Assembly: GCA_034687125.1 (NCBI GenBank)
Contig: JAQGBZ010000079.1
Location: 62,001-126,000 of the forward strand
Reading direction: 5' to 3'
Length of the DNA stretch: 64,000 bases
Origin: Neelides folsomi
Lineage: Eukaryota; Arthropoda; Collembola; Neelipleona; Neelidae
In this document: one piece after another, positions 39,601-55,109 of the stretch
How the letters are laid out: each line of letters begins with the position of its first letter
Numbering within the stretch: position 1 is the stretch's first letter
The notes under the pieces: generated by a model
What the model was told of the DNA's origin: nothing
The model's input: only the letters and a program-made list of their open reading frames with translations
The model's database searches: none
Position numbers and translations under genes: made by a program

Positions 39601-42600
39601 TCGTGTCAGCCAGAGAGAAATGTATTTTATTACTCTCACAAACTTTCTCATCTTCTTTTCCATTCTCCGCAGAAGAATTCCAAGTTGTGAAGAATGGAGA
39701 ATAAAAACTTATTACTTTCTCGAATTACTGGCCCTCGTTATTTCTCATTCCCCGAGTTGAACTTTAGGGGAGAAATAATGGAAATTGGGCTGCATGGGCC
39801 CGCTGTGATAAAACTTAAAAGATGAACTGAAGAACACTGCGGTGTCGGAAATGATTATAATACATATACAGTATAACTATTTGTAGTAACTACATATTTT
39901 AAATGGGGATAAATACGAATAGCTTCATCCCCACACCCAAGAACTATTTCCTACTCAACGTGAATACCACAACAAGCATAATAAAAACATCCCTTATTTG
40001 AAACCAACTTTTGGGCCACAAACGACAATAAAATACAATGGTGGTGTAATAGTCATATTTTGTATTTATTAAATCTGCATATCTCATGGTAAGAAGTGCC
40101 AGAAAAAATTTAATCTTGTCCAAAAAACTAAATGGGGCTCATTATAAAAATAAACGAGCGAGAGGAAGATGGAAAGATGATCCAATATTTGTGATTCTAT
40201 GGAGGATTTAAGATTTTGACCTGGGCTAAGACAAAAACCATAATATCCCACCTTGGCAAGCTGTAAAGTCGGACTTTTATTAGTTATGTTGCAATTATGC
40301 GCACCTGCAGCCGACATTAACATTATTGCATCTTGAGTCTTGGACTCGAAGGTGGATTGCCTCTGGGGGGAACCGGTCTCACATCTTTGTTGCCTCAACC
40401 TAATGTGGGATTCAAACTCACACTCACTCGGTTATAAGCTCAATGTTTAAACAAAAGAGTTTGAATAAAAATGTTCCACCACTGAAATGTTCACCTTTGT
40501 TCAATTAATCTCGGTATGCGACTCGATTTGGGCATCACTTCCAAATCCACTAAAATATCAATGGGAATGGATGAGAGACTCTTAGCCCTTCACCCTCAAA
40601 TGGTGTGAAATGTTATTTAATCAAGCGCAGAGTTTAATTCCATTGTCATAAATAAATCATATTAATGGACAGAACATGCAACAGTCGACCTTTATTAGAG
40701 CTCTCTATTAAGCAAGGAATAGGTGTCAACCAGAGACGGAGAATCGTGAGATTCTATCCAAGGACCACACAAACACTTCGTTAAAATTCAAAAATTAAGG
40801 TCAAATACGAACGGATACTCAATTTTCAAATACTTCAGCACAAATGCAATTTTACATTAATCCAGTCTATACCTTACAGTCAATTTTACAAAAAATCAAA
40901 AAAGGGTTAATTCATGCCATTTGGCATATCAAAAGTATCAAAAATTGCTAACTTAAAAATATTCAAATACTCCATTAAATTTATAAAAATAATATTTAAA
41001 TTAAAATAATTAAAGTTTAATAAAAGTTTATTCAATAGATATCTCGAACTTATAAAGTTTATTTCTAAAAGCTGAATAAAACATATAAACTGATATAATG
41101 GAAGGAATCCATATTAAGGTAAATCAAATTGATTGAAAATCAAGGTATTATAAATCTTTTCTCATTATGTGGAGCTATAGTATTTAATGGTATTAAAAAG
41201 GTGTGTTTATAATGAGCAACCAGGCTGGATATAAATGAAGATGTCGGGATAGGATGAGGGATGGGAGTTTGTGTAATTCGAGGTCGGGGCCAACCTCTGA
41301 TGCTTCCTACCCATTCCATCCACACGCTTCCTCTTTTTCCCAACCAAGTCCGTCCGGGAAGGAAAAGATTCCACACCCCCAGTAAAAATACCCGGGATAA
41401 AAAATAATCGATATCGTTCATTTTTCGACAACCAACCCGAGCGCATGTGTGTCTACATTTGACGGCCATGCTCAGGAGAAAAAATTTCGACCTCGTCTCC
41501 GTTCTTCAACGTCGGGGAGGGTTTAAGAATTTCATTCATTTATTATTCCTAATATGCGATTTTCTCCTCCACCCCTCCCCCTCCTTCCTATTTATCATTC
41601 TGCCCTCTCCCCCTCCTCCATTTTTATCATTCGCTCGAGAAAATTAAATTTTGAAATAGCTAATTCCGAATTTATGCTTTATCCTCAAGAGATTAATGAT
41701 TTCTCACAGGCTCAATCATAAAGTTCTTAAAAGTTTACGAATTGGTGCAGAAAATTCTCGAGTAAAATGTATAGTTTCAATATAGCTTGAGATTTAAATT
41801 ATTTACTTCCGACTATACGTTATGAATTATTGAAACATTTTTACAACCCTTTTAAATTATGTACTTTCTTATAAAAGATTAAATAAATGTATTTTTGATA
41901 TATCAATTGAATGCTGTTCAGAGCTAAGCCTTTGTTGTTTATTACTCCTAATATGAAGTAATAAGCTTTTGGATTGGATATAACATTGCCCTAAAGGAAT
42001 GATCAAACGCGGAGGTGCAGAAAGCATATGGGATCCGCAATTCGGACTTGTTATTGTAGTATAATTACGAACAACCATAAGTCATCTAATCCGATAGCTT
42101 GCTTGTGAGCCAAAAACCTCGAAAAGTAATTTATAGACATAACATGTTATTATTAGTTGAGAGAGATGACATATGTTCGGTTCTCTTTTTATAACGAATC
42201 ATAAAAGTTCCATAAAAACAACTCAATGGTTATATCATCTACTGACAATTTCGCCATTTTTATACATAAACATCATGATGTCACTTTCGTAATTTAATAA
42301 GCTTTTAGTTAATCTAAAAATCATTTTGAATTAATTCCCATTTATTAAAAATGCATTTTATCACATATGAATCACCATACTGATAAACTGATAAGTTTTT
42401 ACATTAATTATAATATACAAAGGCTGTACTACAAATATTTATACATACTATAGGTATGTATGAAATGTATGGTATATTCATCTATTAGTGTCTATGTACC
42501 ATATATGTAGTATTGGTATTTCAATTTTAATTGTACTTATATAACTTAAATTTAATCATTAAGTATAATTCAAGTCTATTTTCTTTTGTTTCAATTCTTT

Positions 42601-45489
42601 TATAATCATCCAATTTATCTTGTAAACAATTGGAGTTTAAAAAAAATCAAAATTGACATTAATATTTTATGTTCCAAGCTATTATTCCTTGTTCATAGAT
42701 CCATGAAGCTATTAAAGGAATGAATCCGAAGGTTATTTGCTCCATTAAAATCGTTTTAATGGAATAATTTGTTAGGAACACTTTAATGATATGAGGATGA
42801 ATACATAAGATATTGAATATAATAAATCTATTTCTTTTGATCCTTAAGAGAGCTGATGGTTGTCGGAATAATGTGCATATCAACGCAGTTCAATTTGTAT
42901 GTCCAGCAATTACCCCGTTGTATGAGCCTCTTATTGAATCCCCTAACTTATTTAACCTCTCGTCTGCTGCTGAATTTAAAATGTTATTATGAATTCATCC
43001 AGATTTACGAGCATTCTCAGACGAGTCAAGTAAGCAATGCCGAGGAATTGAGCACCATTTATAATGTAGCTAGTCGGGTACTTTTGCCCTGGTAAATTTT
43101 ACAACACTCATAAACGGTTTAACTCGGATCGTCGAGGAATCTGTAGCTCTAATCATTGATAATTTTAGACTACTTAAGAATGATTTTTCCGGACGACCGA
43201 CTCCGTTTATAAGTACTGTAAAAAGATGGAGATTTCTAATCCTAACAGTCCATTTTTTGCCAAAATTACTTTTTGTGCCAGTTGTCAATCATAGAAATTG
43301 TAAACAATAAGCTTACCTTTATTAGCCGAATGCCCGAAGGTTAGAATCCTTTTGATTCCGATGTCCCACATGTAATTGTGACCTGACTTTTTACTACGCT
43401 TTTTTGTATCTCTCGTTTCAAAATATCAACAAAGAAAAATTTCGTATATGAAAAACAAACAAACAAAGGGTAAATAAATATAATAAAAAGAAACCAATTA
43501 AATTAATCTCAACTCAAATATCCACAAGATAATGAAACTGAAAAAAAGAAAAAAATGTTTAAAGTTAATTAAATAATATTTAATTGTCGAAAACGGGGTC
43601 TGCAGTTGGATGCAAATGCAATTTTGTGCGGCAGAGATTGGCTTGACTAAATGATTTAAGCAGTATTGCAATTGCAATGCAAAGAAATGAAACTTCTTCT
43701 CGAGAAAGCCGAGCAAGCTATAAGAAAGGGGCAGGGAAGCGAACTGAATGCACCAACTCCATATACACGAGAGGAGGAATATGTTTAAGGGAAAACATGA
43801 AAAAAATTTATTCTCATAAAAAAATAACCAAGGTCAGTTCGATCCTATCCAAAAGGGCCTGTAGCTATTTGAGCAGGAGCGAATGCACAACGAGAAATGA
43901 ACTGGCTCTTCCTTCGACTCGTTACTTCTCCACTTCCAAAGACTCGTCATTTAAATGATGAGCCCAACGATGAAAGAAAAATCCTATGATGGACTTTTAT
44001 ATAAACTTATAAAGGCGATAGGGGCGAAATCAAGAAAGCTCCTCCACACAAACCATTTGATTATTGGTTCTATTGAGTGAAGTGACGCCAGGATAAATAT
44101 CTTGTATAAGTAAAATACATGTTATTTACCTATGGATAAATGCATTGGTTGAGGCATAATTGCTCCTTCCCTACCGTAACGCGTCTGGTGTTAATGGTAT
44201 GGAAATCGAATGTCCAGCTCGAATCACATCATCCACATCACATTGTGCTATTGTTAAATAAACTCAAAATCACTTTACATATTGACGGAATGATCAATTC
44301 AATGATCATGTAATACTTTTAGGGTTAGTTAAATGCTTTTATATAACATTTTAAATACAACTATTTTAACATTATGCATACACTTGCTTTGTAAACACAT
44401 GGGGTTTTTTCCATTATATTTAAATATTTATATAAATGATTGGAAATAGTTTCACAGTATTAATAAAAGTTTTCTTGTGGAATGGCTTGTATAATGTAGT
44501 TACATTTAGTATTTACTATAGATGCACTTGGTTATAAACACCATTGGATCTTTTAGATATTTTTATATGGGAGGAATGTTATCTTTAGTAATACGCATTT
44601 TGTTATAATAAGTAATACATATTTATCAATAGTTTGCTTCCACCCACTGGTTTCGCCTCTCAAGGATGATTGTACAGAAGATGATTTTCTGTAGGATGGA
44701 TTTTGAAAGTGAGTCGAGGCGAATTGCGAGTGGGTGAGGTGCATTGTGAATACGTGTGGTCACGAGAGATTTTCTGGATATTTTATACACAAAGGACTAC
44801 TTTGGAATGCAATCTTGTTTTGCATCGCCAACCACATTGCCAATACCTGTTCAACCCTTGGCAAATTAATTCCTCACTTGTGTTATACTGTCGCTCTACA
44901 AAAGTTTATGGTCAAGGTCTCTGAAACAATATATCTTTTATAACCAATCCGCATCATAATCGATGAATTTTCCATTCACCATTTCACCCCTTGTAATTTG
45001 CATGATTTTTCTTGTTGATTATGATGAGATGCAATAAAAGGACGTCAGGCCGGGAAGGAGGGATGAAATATTTGAATAAATAAGGAAATGGCACTTTCTT
45101 GTATCAGAATAAATACATTGCTTATTCACTGCAATTCCAGCGAAACGAGAATCCTTGTCAAGGTCCTCTGGTTATAGTTGTAATAATATTATATTTACGA
45201 TAGTATTTTTAGTATTACGCTACCGATTTAATTAACCAGATGGATATTACAGAGGAGAATCCCTATGTAAGAGTCAAATACAGGTATTTTCCAAGAAATC
45301 CTCAAGTTCACTTTAATCCTTCCAAAGAGATAAATTGGATATGCTATGAGGAAGAGACCCACAGAGCGACTAAACAAATTCACACTACTCGAATACGCTT
45401 CCAGCAAAAATATCCCTCATGAATGAATTAAATCTTGGTTCAATTGTGAACAAGAGCGTTGCAGGTGGCCGAAGGGGACAGGTTGACTT

Positions 45490-45762
45490 TTAAAAAATCC
45501 ATTTGTTTTCCATTCGACTATTTGAACAGCGAATGAGCTGACCATTGTGCTCTTTAAGAATGAACTGAACAGAGTCAACGAGAGTGAAGGGCTCAAGAGG
45601 AATCAGAACTTCACATAAAAATAATTCTTTTAGAGCGAAGAACCCCCTGCATGGATCTTTCTCACTTCGTAGTAAACTCGTTTGAATCTCCATTCGACTT
45701 GCCGCTGGTTCAATCTCGTCAATTGTATTCTCTGTGTCCAAGTGCTTTGATAACTCATCCAC
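45490..45762 (-). other. 90-codon open frame, unrecognised
   Basis: The minus-strand frame includes DELSKHLDTENTIDEIEPAA and later LVDSVQFILKEHNGQLIRC. Its balanced composition is unlike the skewed frames nearby. It begins at GTG after GTGAGAG, which could be an acceptor, and there is no ATG at the start. I know no family for it. It could be an exon of an unseen gene, a mobile-element relic or chance. Confidence 0.15.
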
Positions 45763-48700
45763 CTCTCACTACATACATACATTACTAATAGTTGTAAGTG
45801 GTCTATGCATTTACAATATTAATATTGTATTTTAACTTTAACAGTTGAATTAATGTGCATAAATTAAAACAACGATTTTACAAGACATTATTTCCTGTTG
45901 CATTAAATTTGAACATGAGGGATGCGAAGTGGTTGAGTAGGAAAGTGTGCATGTGGATAGAGATACAGAATATATTTAATGACTATTAAGGAGCAATTTT
46001 CAATTAAATAAATTGAAGGTAATTTATAATATGGGTTATTTAAATAGCGCAATTTCTCTCGGCCATCTTCCGAAAGTTGTTAGTTGGTCATTAATATGAA
46101 ACTTTCATATCTATCAGTATTCTCCTTATTTTCTATCCTTAAATGTAATGAGTGATTGGAGATGGAGGGAAAGAAAGTGGAGAAATAAATGGGAGCTTTC
46201 CGAGTCTTTGACAAATAATGGGGAAAAAGAGAAAATCTCCATTTAGATGGATGAGCAAATGCAGATCGGCCGAGAAGACGTAACCGTGTGGGGAGCTAAA
46301 AGAGCTAAAGACTCTTCTTCCTTCATAAGAAGAGGAAAGTCAAGTGGATAAGAAGCCCCTCGGGTGACAGAAGAAGAACGAGTCATAAGTGGAAAGAGAA
46401 AGAGAAGAATAATAATTCAACATCAACTGGAACTTGGGAGACAAATCAGAATTCAAGGCGAGTGGCACAAAACGAGGCCCAGAAGGGGAAAAATGAGAAC
46501 CGTCACGAGCGAAATGGTCGCATTTGGAAGGGAGTCGGTGTAATGGAGAAGATCTTGCAAACACCTCGTTCATCCAATCCATCTGATCCCTATCTCATTA
46601 TATGAATCTGAACATCCCAACAATGGTGAAGATCTATTGCCCAATGAAAGAAGGAATCTGTAAAATATTTTGACGGTTCTTGTAAGTGGACGAGGATTGA
46701 TCTTGAGTTGGAGAGTTTGGCTAAGGGAGATTCAATTGCACCTCTTCCTACACCCTCTCCATACCACCTTGTAAGGGAGAGATCAGGAATCAGCCCAAAC
46801 TGGATTTTACATTCACTTGTACAATGCACATCATTCGTCCTACTCGTCGCCCTCTGCTCCCCATCACGCTTGTTTTACCTGTCACTTATTTATGTCGAGT
46901 CGGAGCAAGTTCCCCTACCCGTCCTCTCTCAATCAGCTCTGAGCCCTACCTGCTTCATACAAAAAACCTCTTACTTTAATCTCAAACTTGATACGCCAGG
47001 GATTAAGGTCATTTCAGCCTTCTTGAAGCCTATGCCTTTTCAAGGCACATCGGACCCAAACCACGAGTGATTTCTTATGTTTCTTTTAATTTTGAAGATT
47101 AAAAACGACGTGGACTCATATTTAACATTTAATCCTTACCAGTGGGATTATAAAGTGAAGAAGAAGGAACTCAAATATTGAAATATATTATATATATATA
47201 TAAATATCAGCGGCATATTTTTATCCTTTTTCGGTTTCCCTTTTAAAATGCAAATTTCAATTTCAGGTTGTGCATACAATGAATTCGCTTATCGTTGCAA
47301 ATCATTTCAAATTAATGACTCCTATTGCATAAAAATTGACAAACTCGAAATACTGCTGCTGCTTCGCTTTTATCAGATCTATATTTGCATTTAATTTGGT
47401 AGTTTTCTAATACAATAAAACCACGTTTTTATTGCAATGTTAAAAGAATAATCTACACTAATGTATACAAATTAGAACAATTAATCTTTCTACAGAAGGT
47501 GGTTGATGAGCCAGTCGTATTATACAAATATATGGAATATATTTCTATTCATGGCTATACAAAATATACTCGTAGTTGGATGTTGGTTCTATAGAATTTC
47601 CTGCCCAACCGCTTCGCTCCCTCTGCGAATCCAACTATTGAGAGATTCAATCGGCATTTCTATCCGCATCTCTTCTTTAGTTCTCATCTGATGACGAGTT
47701 TGAATGGATAGAACAGCCATGTCATCTTGTGGAAAAGATTTATAGCATTAATGATTTCTAATGTAATTCTTATATAAGAAAATTCTTATAAAAATTCTAA
47801 TAAAATAATATTTTGATATAGGTAATACAGATACTAGTGCCAATTTTTTTTATCATATTACTTTTACTATTTATTAATTAGGCTTGCTAATTTACATTTG
47901 CTTTAGTAGGAAATATCTAATAAATTGTATTAATTTACCGATATAATTAAATAAACAATAAATTTTTATTAATTAAAAAAATTAAACATTATATTCAGAC
48001 TTTTATCACATTCTTAAATAAAAAGCTGTTGCGTTTAGTATTTTTTTACTAGAAATATAGGTAATATTTTTTAATAAATATTAATTGTCTAATTTGAGTA
48101 AGTTTGATTAAAACCATTCCCATACATTTGCACCATTGTAGGAGTATGATAGGGGCTAAAAAAGGAATCGGTTCTATCATTTGTTCATTTGACTCTAATG
48201 TGAAGAGAAAGGAGGAAAAATGAATGATTGACCTTTTGACGTCGTTAGGGAAGCTGTGGGACTTGGGGGAGCGTGGAAGATTCCATTACGCCCATCGCTC
48301 CTGAAGGGGAATTAAGAAAAGTGTTCAGAGGATGACATGTGGCTCTGCTCATTCTCCCTTTTATCAACTTTCTCCCTTCCCGCCCCGAAAACCGGGAAAG
48401 AGGGAAGATATATTATTTTTATCTCTCGCTTCTCCTCCACTCCAGAACAAAGGAGAAAAGATCCCTAGGAAAAATTCCCCTATAAGCCATTATTTATCAT
48501 GATTACACTTTCTCCCTTGGACTTCTTATTAGATCGAGAATCATTATTTTGACTATACCCGAGCCTAATGCTACTTTATTCTCCGCCCTCATAGTGGAAG
48601 GAAGACTTTCGTATAAGTCTTTTTCTCTATGGGCGAGATGGGATGATTACTTATGATAGCGGGGTGTGTCATTGTGAAGGTTCCTTATCCTCTCCATACC

Positions 48701-51700
48701 CATTTCCTTCTCCCTCTCACTCCTCATACTTAATTTTCAGGAAAATGGTTGACATTGTTCTCATTATCTTTAACTATAGGGTTTCTTCTCTGCTTCTCTA
48801 GCCATCGCCGACCCATCCCATATGGACACTTCTTCCTCGCAGATTATAAAGAATTAGAAAACATCCTCTTATGACAGCCAAACTCCCTTCCGTCCCACGG
48901 GAACAAAGGAACAAGGAAAGCTTCTTTAATTAAACTTTTCCCTTCCCTTCCTTCCCAATTTCGCATTTAACTCTGCAGTATGTAAATACTATGTAGTTAT
49001 ATGATAATGCTCAAAAAGCTCCTTATCGAGATACTTCACTTCTTTCATCTCTCGATTACATTAAAAATAGTCATAAGAATGCTTAATATAGCTTTATTTT
49101 TAAACATAATCCTCGTTTTTCGACCATTTATCCAAAAATGGGTAAATGGATTAAAATAAATTTTATATGAGAATTTTTTATGCAGAAGATTCAAATATTA
49201 TAAGTGTTTGGGATAAATGAATTAAACAGTTTTGATGTCCTATTGCTATTATAAATAGGTTCTAAGATGAGGAAATTAAAAGGTCCACTCTGAGAATTAG
49301 TGAATTAGTAAGGTAGTTGTGAGATGAGCGGGAAAGCTTTTTGCTAAATAAGGGAAGGAATATTGAAGACCCCTGAGGCCGAGGAATAGAAAAGCAATTC
49401 TCCTCTTAAATGTATAAGTGAGAAGGAAGATACAAAGAACTTGAGTCTCACACACACTTTACACACACATAATGCATATTCATGACGCAATTAAATTCAG
49501 TGCTTAGTTTAATGCCTGCATTAAGCGAGAGTGAGGAGCACGGAGAGGACGGAGACTCAGAGTGAGATGGATGGAAATTGAGTAGCTGGCGGGAAGAAGA
49601 AATAAGAATGAGAAAGATAGGATCAAACGAAAATCATTAATTAGAGCTAAAAAGTGCTAGTCTCCTTCTCCCCTGTCGAGTCTCTCAGATTGTGCTTCGT
49701 TTGCTCTCCTTGCTCTCTCTTCCCGGATCAACTCGTCTGCCGCTTCACATGTCAGAATGGAGGAGGAGAAAGAAGCTCTGCGGAAGGACCGCAAAAAGGA
49801 TTCAGCTTTTTCAGCAAAATTCCAATTATCCACTAGAGAGAAAACGAGGCTGGGAGCGTTCTCCTTTTCTTTCATCGCTCCTTCAAAGATCCTCCCGATG
49901 TGTGGAGGAGTCTCATTTGTAAAATTCTCTCGCTATTGATCTCTCAGTTTGGGATTCCCTCCACCGTTTCATCATAGACTTTAATTAAAATCTATCCCTT
50001 TAAGCAGTAATTAAATATCTTTTCACCAAAACTTTACAAGATCGCCAAACTCATCGTTACATAATTGCAGCCTCGGCGTTATTAATGCCAATTTATGAAC
50101 ACAAAATCCCCTTTGACTAAATTTTACCAATCAACATTAATTTTAACGAATATATAGTAAATTGAAAAATGCTTAAATGAATAAATAAATCTGTAATATC
50201 TGTAATTACATATTTTATATTTATACATTAAATAAATAATAATATTTTTTATTAAGCCATTTCACAAATTATTATTAAAAGTTAAGAAGAAAGATATTTC
50301 ATTTAAACTAATTGATTGTCATTGTCAGTAAAAAATGAATAATCAGTCAAATTTAAATGTATAAATTACTATAAAGGATAAGAGTTCAAATCTTATGAAA
50401 ATGAAGATGATTGAATAGGGATAAGTGATGCATGGCAGACTTTCGTTAGTTAATAATAGTGGGAAACGTGCATGAATGTAAATTAAAGTCGAATGAAGAA
50501 TAGATGAGACAGAGAGAATTCATTTTAGGTGGAGATGTGACACCAGGAGATCTTTTCCGTAATTGTTTTTCCATTGTTTTCCACTCACTTCATCTCTCTT
50601 TTCATCTTTCATGCATATTGGAGAGGAAATATTATATTACTTTGCCATTTGTTCAGAGAAGGTGAGTTTCAGAGTTCGTTCTACCATGTCATTGATATCA
50701 ATCTCTTATTAAATATTCTCAAAGACTTCCATGGACCAATTATTTCTCCTTGTAAAATGTTTTGATGTGGCTCCAATTTCTACCTTTCTCCCTTCACCAC
50801 CTCAACCCTTCCCATCCCCATTAATAAGAAATACTTATTTTAAACAAGAAGCCGTTTAGCAAACTCCTTCAAAGACGCCATTAATTACAAGAAAGGATTC
50901 ATATTTTAAATCTTTGTCATTCGGTCTCATGTTAAATGACCTCTTATCGTCTTTTGCATAAGGTGAATCTCCTATATTTATAAAGTCCTGTGGTCCTGTC
51001 ATTCTATGTGAAGGATTGAGGAAATATGATACGCGCATCGTCCAAGCCTGTTTTGTTCTCATGATATAACTTATACCTAATGTAAGAGTAAATAGCTGGT
51101 TGCATCTCTACAGATGCAAATGCAAACGCAAATGATATACTTATATGTATTTATGTATGTGGTGGATTGAAGGAAAGGAGTAAAGAGTTAAATTGGCTCT
51201 CTCCCTCCGGTCGTGTGTCAGAAATCGGGGAAGGTCCCAGACATAATCAACTTGTGAAAAGAAGACAAGCCACATCTCCGTTCTCCTTGTTGACATTTTC
51301 TTTGGAGGTTTTTGTTCTCCCCGCCCTTTATTCTCCAAGGGAGCGTGAGGAGTGAGGGAGGTTGGGGAAACCGGGAGAATTGGACGTTTGACAGAAGGCG
51401 AAGGATCCGAAGGAGGTGAAGTGGAGAAGGAAGAACCCTCCTTTGCCCCATTATTACACAACAACCGAAAGAAATGGGCTGATGGGGAGAGAAAAGTTTT
51501 AAAAAGAAGATGGCGAGGAAATCGATTTAACAGATCTTCCATCATTGGTCCACCACCCTCGATCAATTTTTGGGTGGAGTTTTTCTCAATTCCAACATGG
51601 AAAAATATAATGGCTCTCTTTTCCCCCTTCCATTTTCCATAGGACCCTTCCCACTCCCACCATGTAGCTACATGATAAATATTAGAATATGGATATGGTG

Positions 51701-54700
51701 TTATATCCCATATCAGCCATCTCGAAAGCTGCTCATGGGAAACTTTTCTCTCTCTGACTCTTTATTCCATTTAGATGGAAGTTCTTTCCAAACTCCGAAT
51801 ACTTTTCAAACTCTTTCATACATTCTCTTTCTCCTCTTTTATCCCCATGCTCGGGTTTTGATGTTCAGAAGGGCTATTTTGTTAAAGCCTATTTTAAATT
51901 TCCCTCTTCAAACTAATAAGTTAGAACTCGAATGCGGAGGAATATAATTTTGTACACAAAGACACTTTGCTTCACTCATCGTCAGTCGCCGTCGCCGGGT
52001 GAAATAGAAAAACTTTCAACTTTCTTCCTAATTAAAATTCGTAATTAAAACTTCCTTCCTTTCCACCCTAATGTCTATTATTGACTTTACTCTTAGCTCC
52101 GGAGGCAAACTTTTCCATATTCATGTTAAGGTACGGGAGAGTTCTAATATTATTTCTATATGACGTATATGTGTGTAAAATGTGCTTCCCCTTTGTTCTT
52201 CCTCCTTATCAACTATCATCCTCCCCCCCTTTGCCCAAGTTTGAACCCCTTTCGCCTAACTTTTATATTTTAGCCATTTTTACCCTTTTTTCACTAATCA
52301 TTTCATTTCGTGAAGCTCGACGTATAATCGTGATTTATTTCCATAAGCTTATAAAGCCCCAACTCAGCTCGCATTTAAGAGCTCGTAATAATATTGAAGT
52401 TTTATTTGATTCGTTAAAGTAAAAATGTTTTATTTATTAAATAGTTTGTTTAGATAATTAAACGAGGCTTAAATGGATGCTTGGAATATTGAATATAACT
52501 TGTGGACCCTCAAATGTATAATATTTAAGTAATAAAGTTTTGAAATAGAAATAAAGGCATTCTTTAAATGGCCCAAGAAGAGATGGGCTGAGTGCGTATT
52601 TAGACAAAATTAAATTCCCTTTTAATGTCTTTCTTATTGCTTGAAGCATCTTTGGAGGCCCAATAAATCTTTGAAAATGTTGGCAAAACTTTTTCCAAAT
52701 TTCCGTTATTTAATTGCTATGAAGTAATGGAGGCTGAGTCCCATGGACCGCAAAGCAAGCAGAACTCATTATATTTGGATTCGTGAGAGACCGGAAAAAG
52801 ATAGGGAGAAGATCCCACTTCCTAAAACTCTTAATCTTTACATTTCACTTTTCTCACTCACTTGATCACACGATGTAAATCAAATTTATAGAATAACTCT
52901 TCAAACTTATTCACTTTCTCTAATCGCATAACGTCTCCCTTATAAGCCTCAGCCCCTAATCCTAATGATCCTAATATCCAAACTGGAGTAAATGATTATT
53001 AATGAAACCGACCATTAAATACGAATCCCTAAACAAATGCGACTTATGCAATGTATAAGTAAATATATTGTATGAATAATAAGTAATAAAGAAAACGAGC
53101 ATAAGTTATTTGAATAAAAACGTTATTTACTACTGTTAAATTGCACATCCAAGCGAAATGTGTTAAAGGAAACGTCCTTAAGGTATTAAACTAATTTCAA
53201 TTTGATAAATTGCGAATTAGAAAAAGTGATCAAAGGATGTGCCCCTACCAGATGACGATGACAAATTGGGCTTCAGTAATAAAGAATTAAATGCTGGTGA
53301 TAAAAATATTCCGTGCGCAAACCAACTGTCAATATACAAAATTTCAAATTGCTTCCACATTATTACAAGATTGGGAGTTATAGGGAGAGAATGAAGTGAA
53401 TTAACATCTTCGCCTAAGTAGCTAAACCAGTTCATGCAACCTCTATTAGAACATTTGTAAATAATTGGCTTGCCGCCGCGTCTTCTGAGAATAAATGCCC
53501 AAACTCGTCCAAATAATATCAAACAAATGGTGGAAAAAACCCAAAATACAATTTATAGCTTTCGAATATCTTTGTGAAATGCAAAGGTGGACCAGTTCAA
53601 TTAAACGTTAAAAATAGCCACAAGGTTGGTTGTGTAATTCCTTAAAAGGACTTCAAAGCAAGCACGTTTGATTTAAATACTCCACAAATTGAATTGTTAT
53701 TGAAAAGATGGAAGGCGTAAATGTCCACTAATAGCAAAATAAAGCATTAACCAATGGTCGGAGCAATAAATGAGAACAGAAGCTGTTGAAGGGAACCAAG
53801 CGAGGTGTCAAATGAAAAGAAGCAAAAATGGAGACTGACCTTATACAAGATGAAAGAAGAAAAATGGACAAACGGAAAAAAAATGTTGAAACGGGGAAAA
53901 GGAGGTCTAAAGACTTGGCCCTTGGTCACACTCACTATTGTTAAGAATAGATTGCAGGTTGGGGATGTATAGGAATATGATTGTTCGGATCAACTTTTTT
54001 TCGGGGAAACTAGTAAAACGAGTTCCAATTTTATTTTTGGAAAAAATGAGAGCTGCCAAAAACTGGTCAGTACACTGGTTGCTCTTCTCCTTGAATGAAG
54101 GGCCAGTATGACGGACACAGGGCTGGGGACTTCCCTACTTCCCTCATATCTTTTTAATATAAATAAGGGCCCTTATTGGGATCGTTCAAATACACCAAAC
54201 CGTCCCTCACCACACATCTCATCCCGCTCCCTTCCCTCCAATCATCTTTGTTCAGATGTGGAAGAGAATGGAGGAAAACCAGTTTTGGGAAAAAATAACC
54301 ATCGATTCATGCACAGACCTACTCTATGTACATAAGGTTGGACTCTATGCAAATTCACCGGATGAAACTGAAAGTGAAAGGATGAGGTTCGGGGACGAGG
54401 GGAATGGAGGCTTTCTATGAAACACATTTACTCTGTTTTGTGAAGGATTCTTTTAAAAATGAATCTCATTTTATGCGCTACTCAAAAAAACTCCGTTTTA
54501 TTCTAAGAGTGACCAGACCGGTTTTGAATGTTTTACAAATCTTTGTCCCTGGTCAATCTCCAGCCTCCAGATGTGCAGATCTTTGGAAGGAATATATATC
54601 CATCTCTCGAAAACCAGTTTGGGAATGAAAAGGCCGACTCCTGGCTTTCTTCTCGCAATCCTCGCGGACCCTCACGTCTTCGTCTCCCAAGGGCACAGTG

Positions 54701-55069
54701 AAAGAAAGGGACCACTTCCACCTCATATGCATCTCATTTATGGACCCTCTGATCCCTCCGCGATAAAAAGGGTCATATAGTATGGAGCTATATGGATTTA
54801 TATGGACTTATACCCACCGCCTTATCAAATTCCAAAGCACACACGAACTTCTCCTTTCAATCCTTACACTCGCCCTTTCATCACTTCCGCAATTCACTCT
54901 CAGTTTCAAATCATGCACATTGCTGTATTACATTATCTAGATGCTCTTTTGCTGCTTATACATTTAAAATGTACATATTTATGAAATACATTGTTAAATA
55001 TTACATTAATAAATTCATGTTAATAAACGTTCATATAAAAATATTTATAAATAATTAATGTTATTCCAC

Positions 55070-55109
55070 AATAAGTTATTTGTGTAATTTTACACAAATC
55101 TTACTTATT
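55070..55109. repeat. Imperfect inverted repeat
   Basis: An inner stem of 10 bp (ATTTGTGTAA, 55078-55087, against TTACACAAAT, 55090-55099) and an outer stem of 7 bp (AATAAGT against ACTTATT) are separated by a small bulge. It lies in an AT-rich block with no recognised element around it. Confidence 0.4.

Larger units (their letters stand above)
32286..45000. other. Non-coding distal flank, 32.3-45 kb
   Basis: I recognise no gene. GC-richer islands lie at about 32.9-33.3, 33.9-34.6, 36.65-37.2, 37.7-38.75, 41.2-41.65 and 43.6-44.0 kb. AT-rich blocks lie at 32.3-32.6, 34.7-35.7, 40.85-41.15, 42.1-42.7 and 44.25-44.6 kb. A perfect (AAT)7 tract is at 35166-35186. The island at 34.15-34.3 kb is purine-rich and includes GGCGGCGGCGG. 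An open patch at 36.2-36.67 kb is listed separately. Splice-like signals occur, but none join frames into anything protein-like. Confidence 0.5.

Noticed and set aside
40330-40440. Minus-strand GAGTTTGAATCCCAC resembling a tRNA T-arm
   Set aside because: No A box at the proper distance and no acceptor or anticodon stem; treated as a chance match.
51141-51947. Several frames of 96-141 codons on both strands
   Set aside because: Skewed composition and mutual overlap in many frames; no motif or plausible start context.
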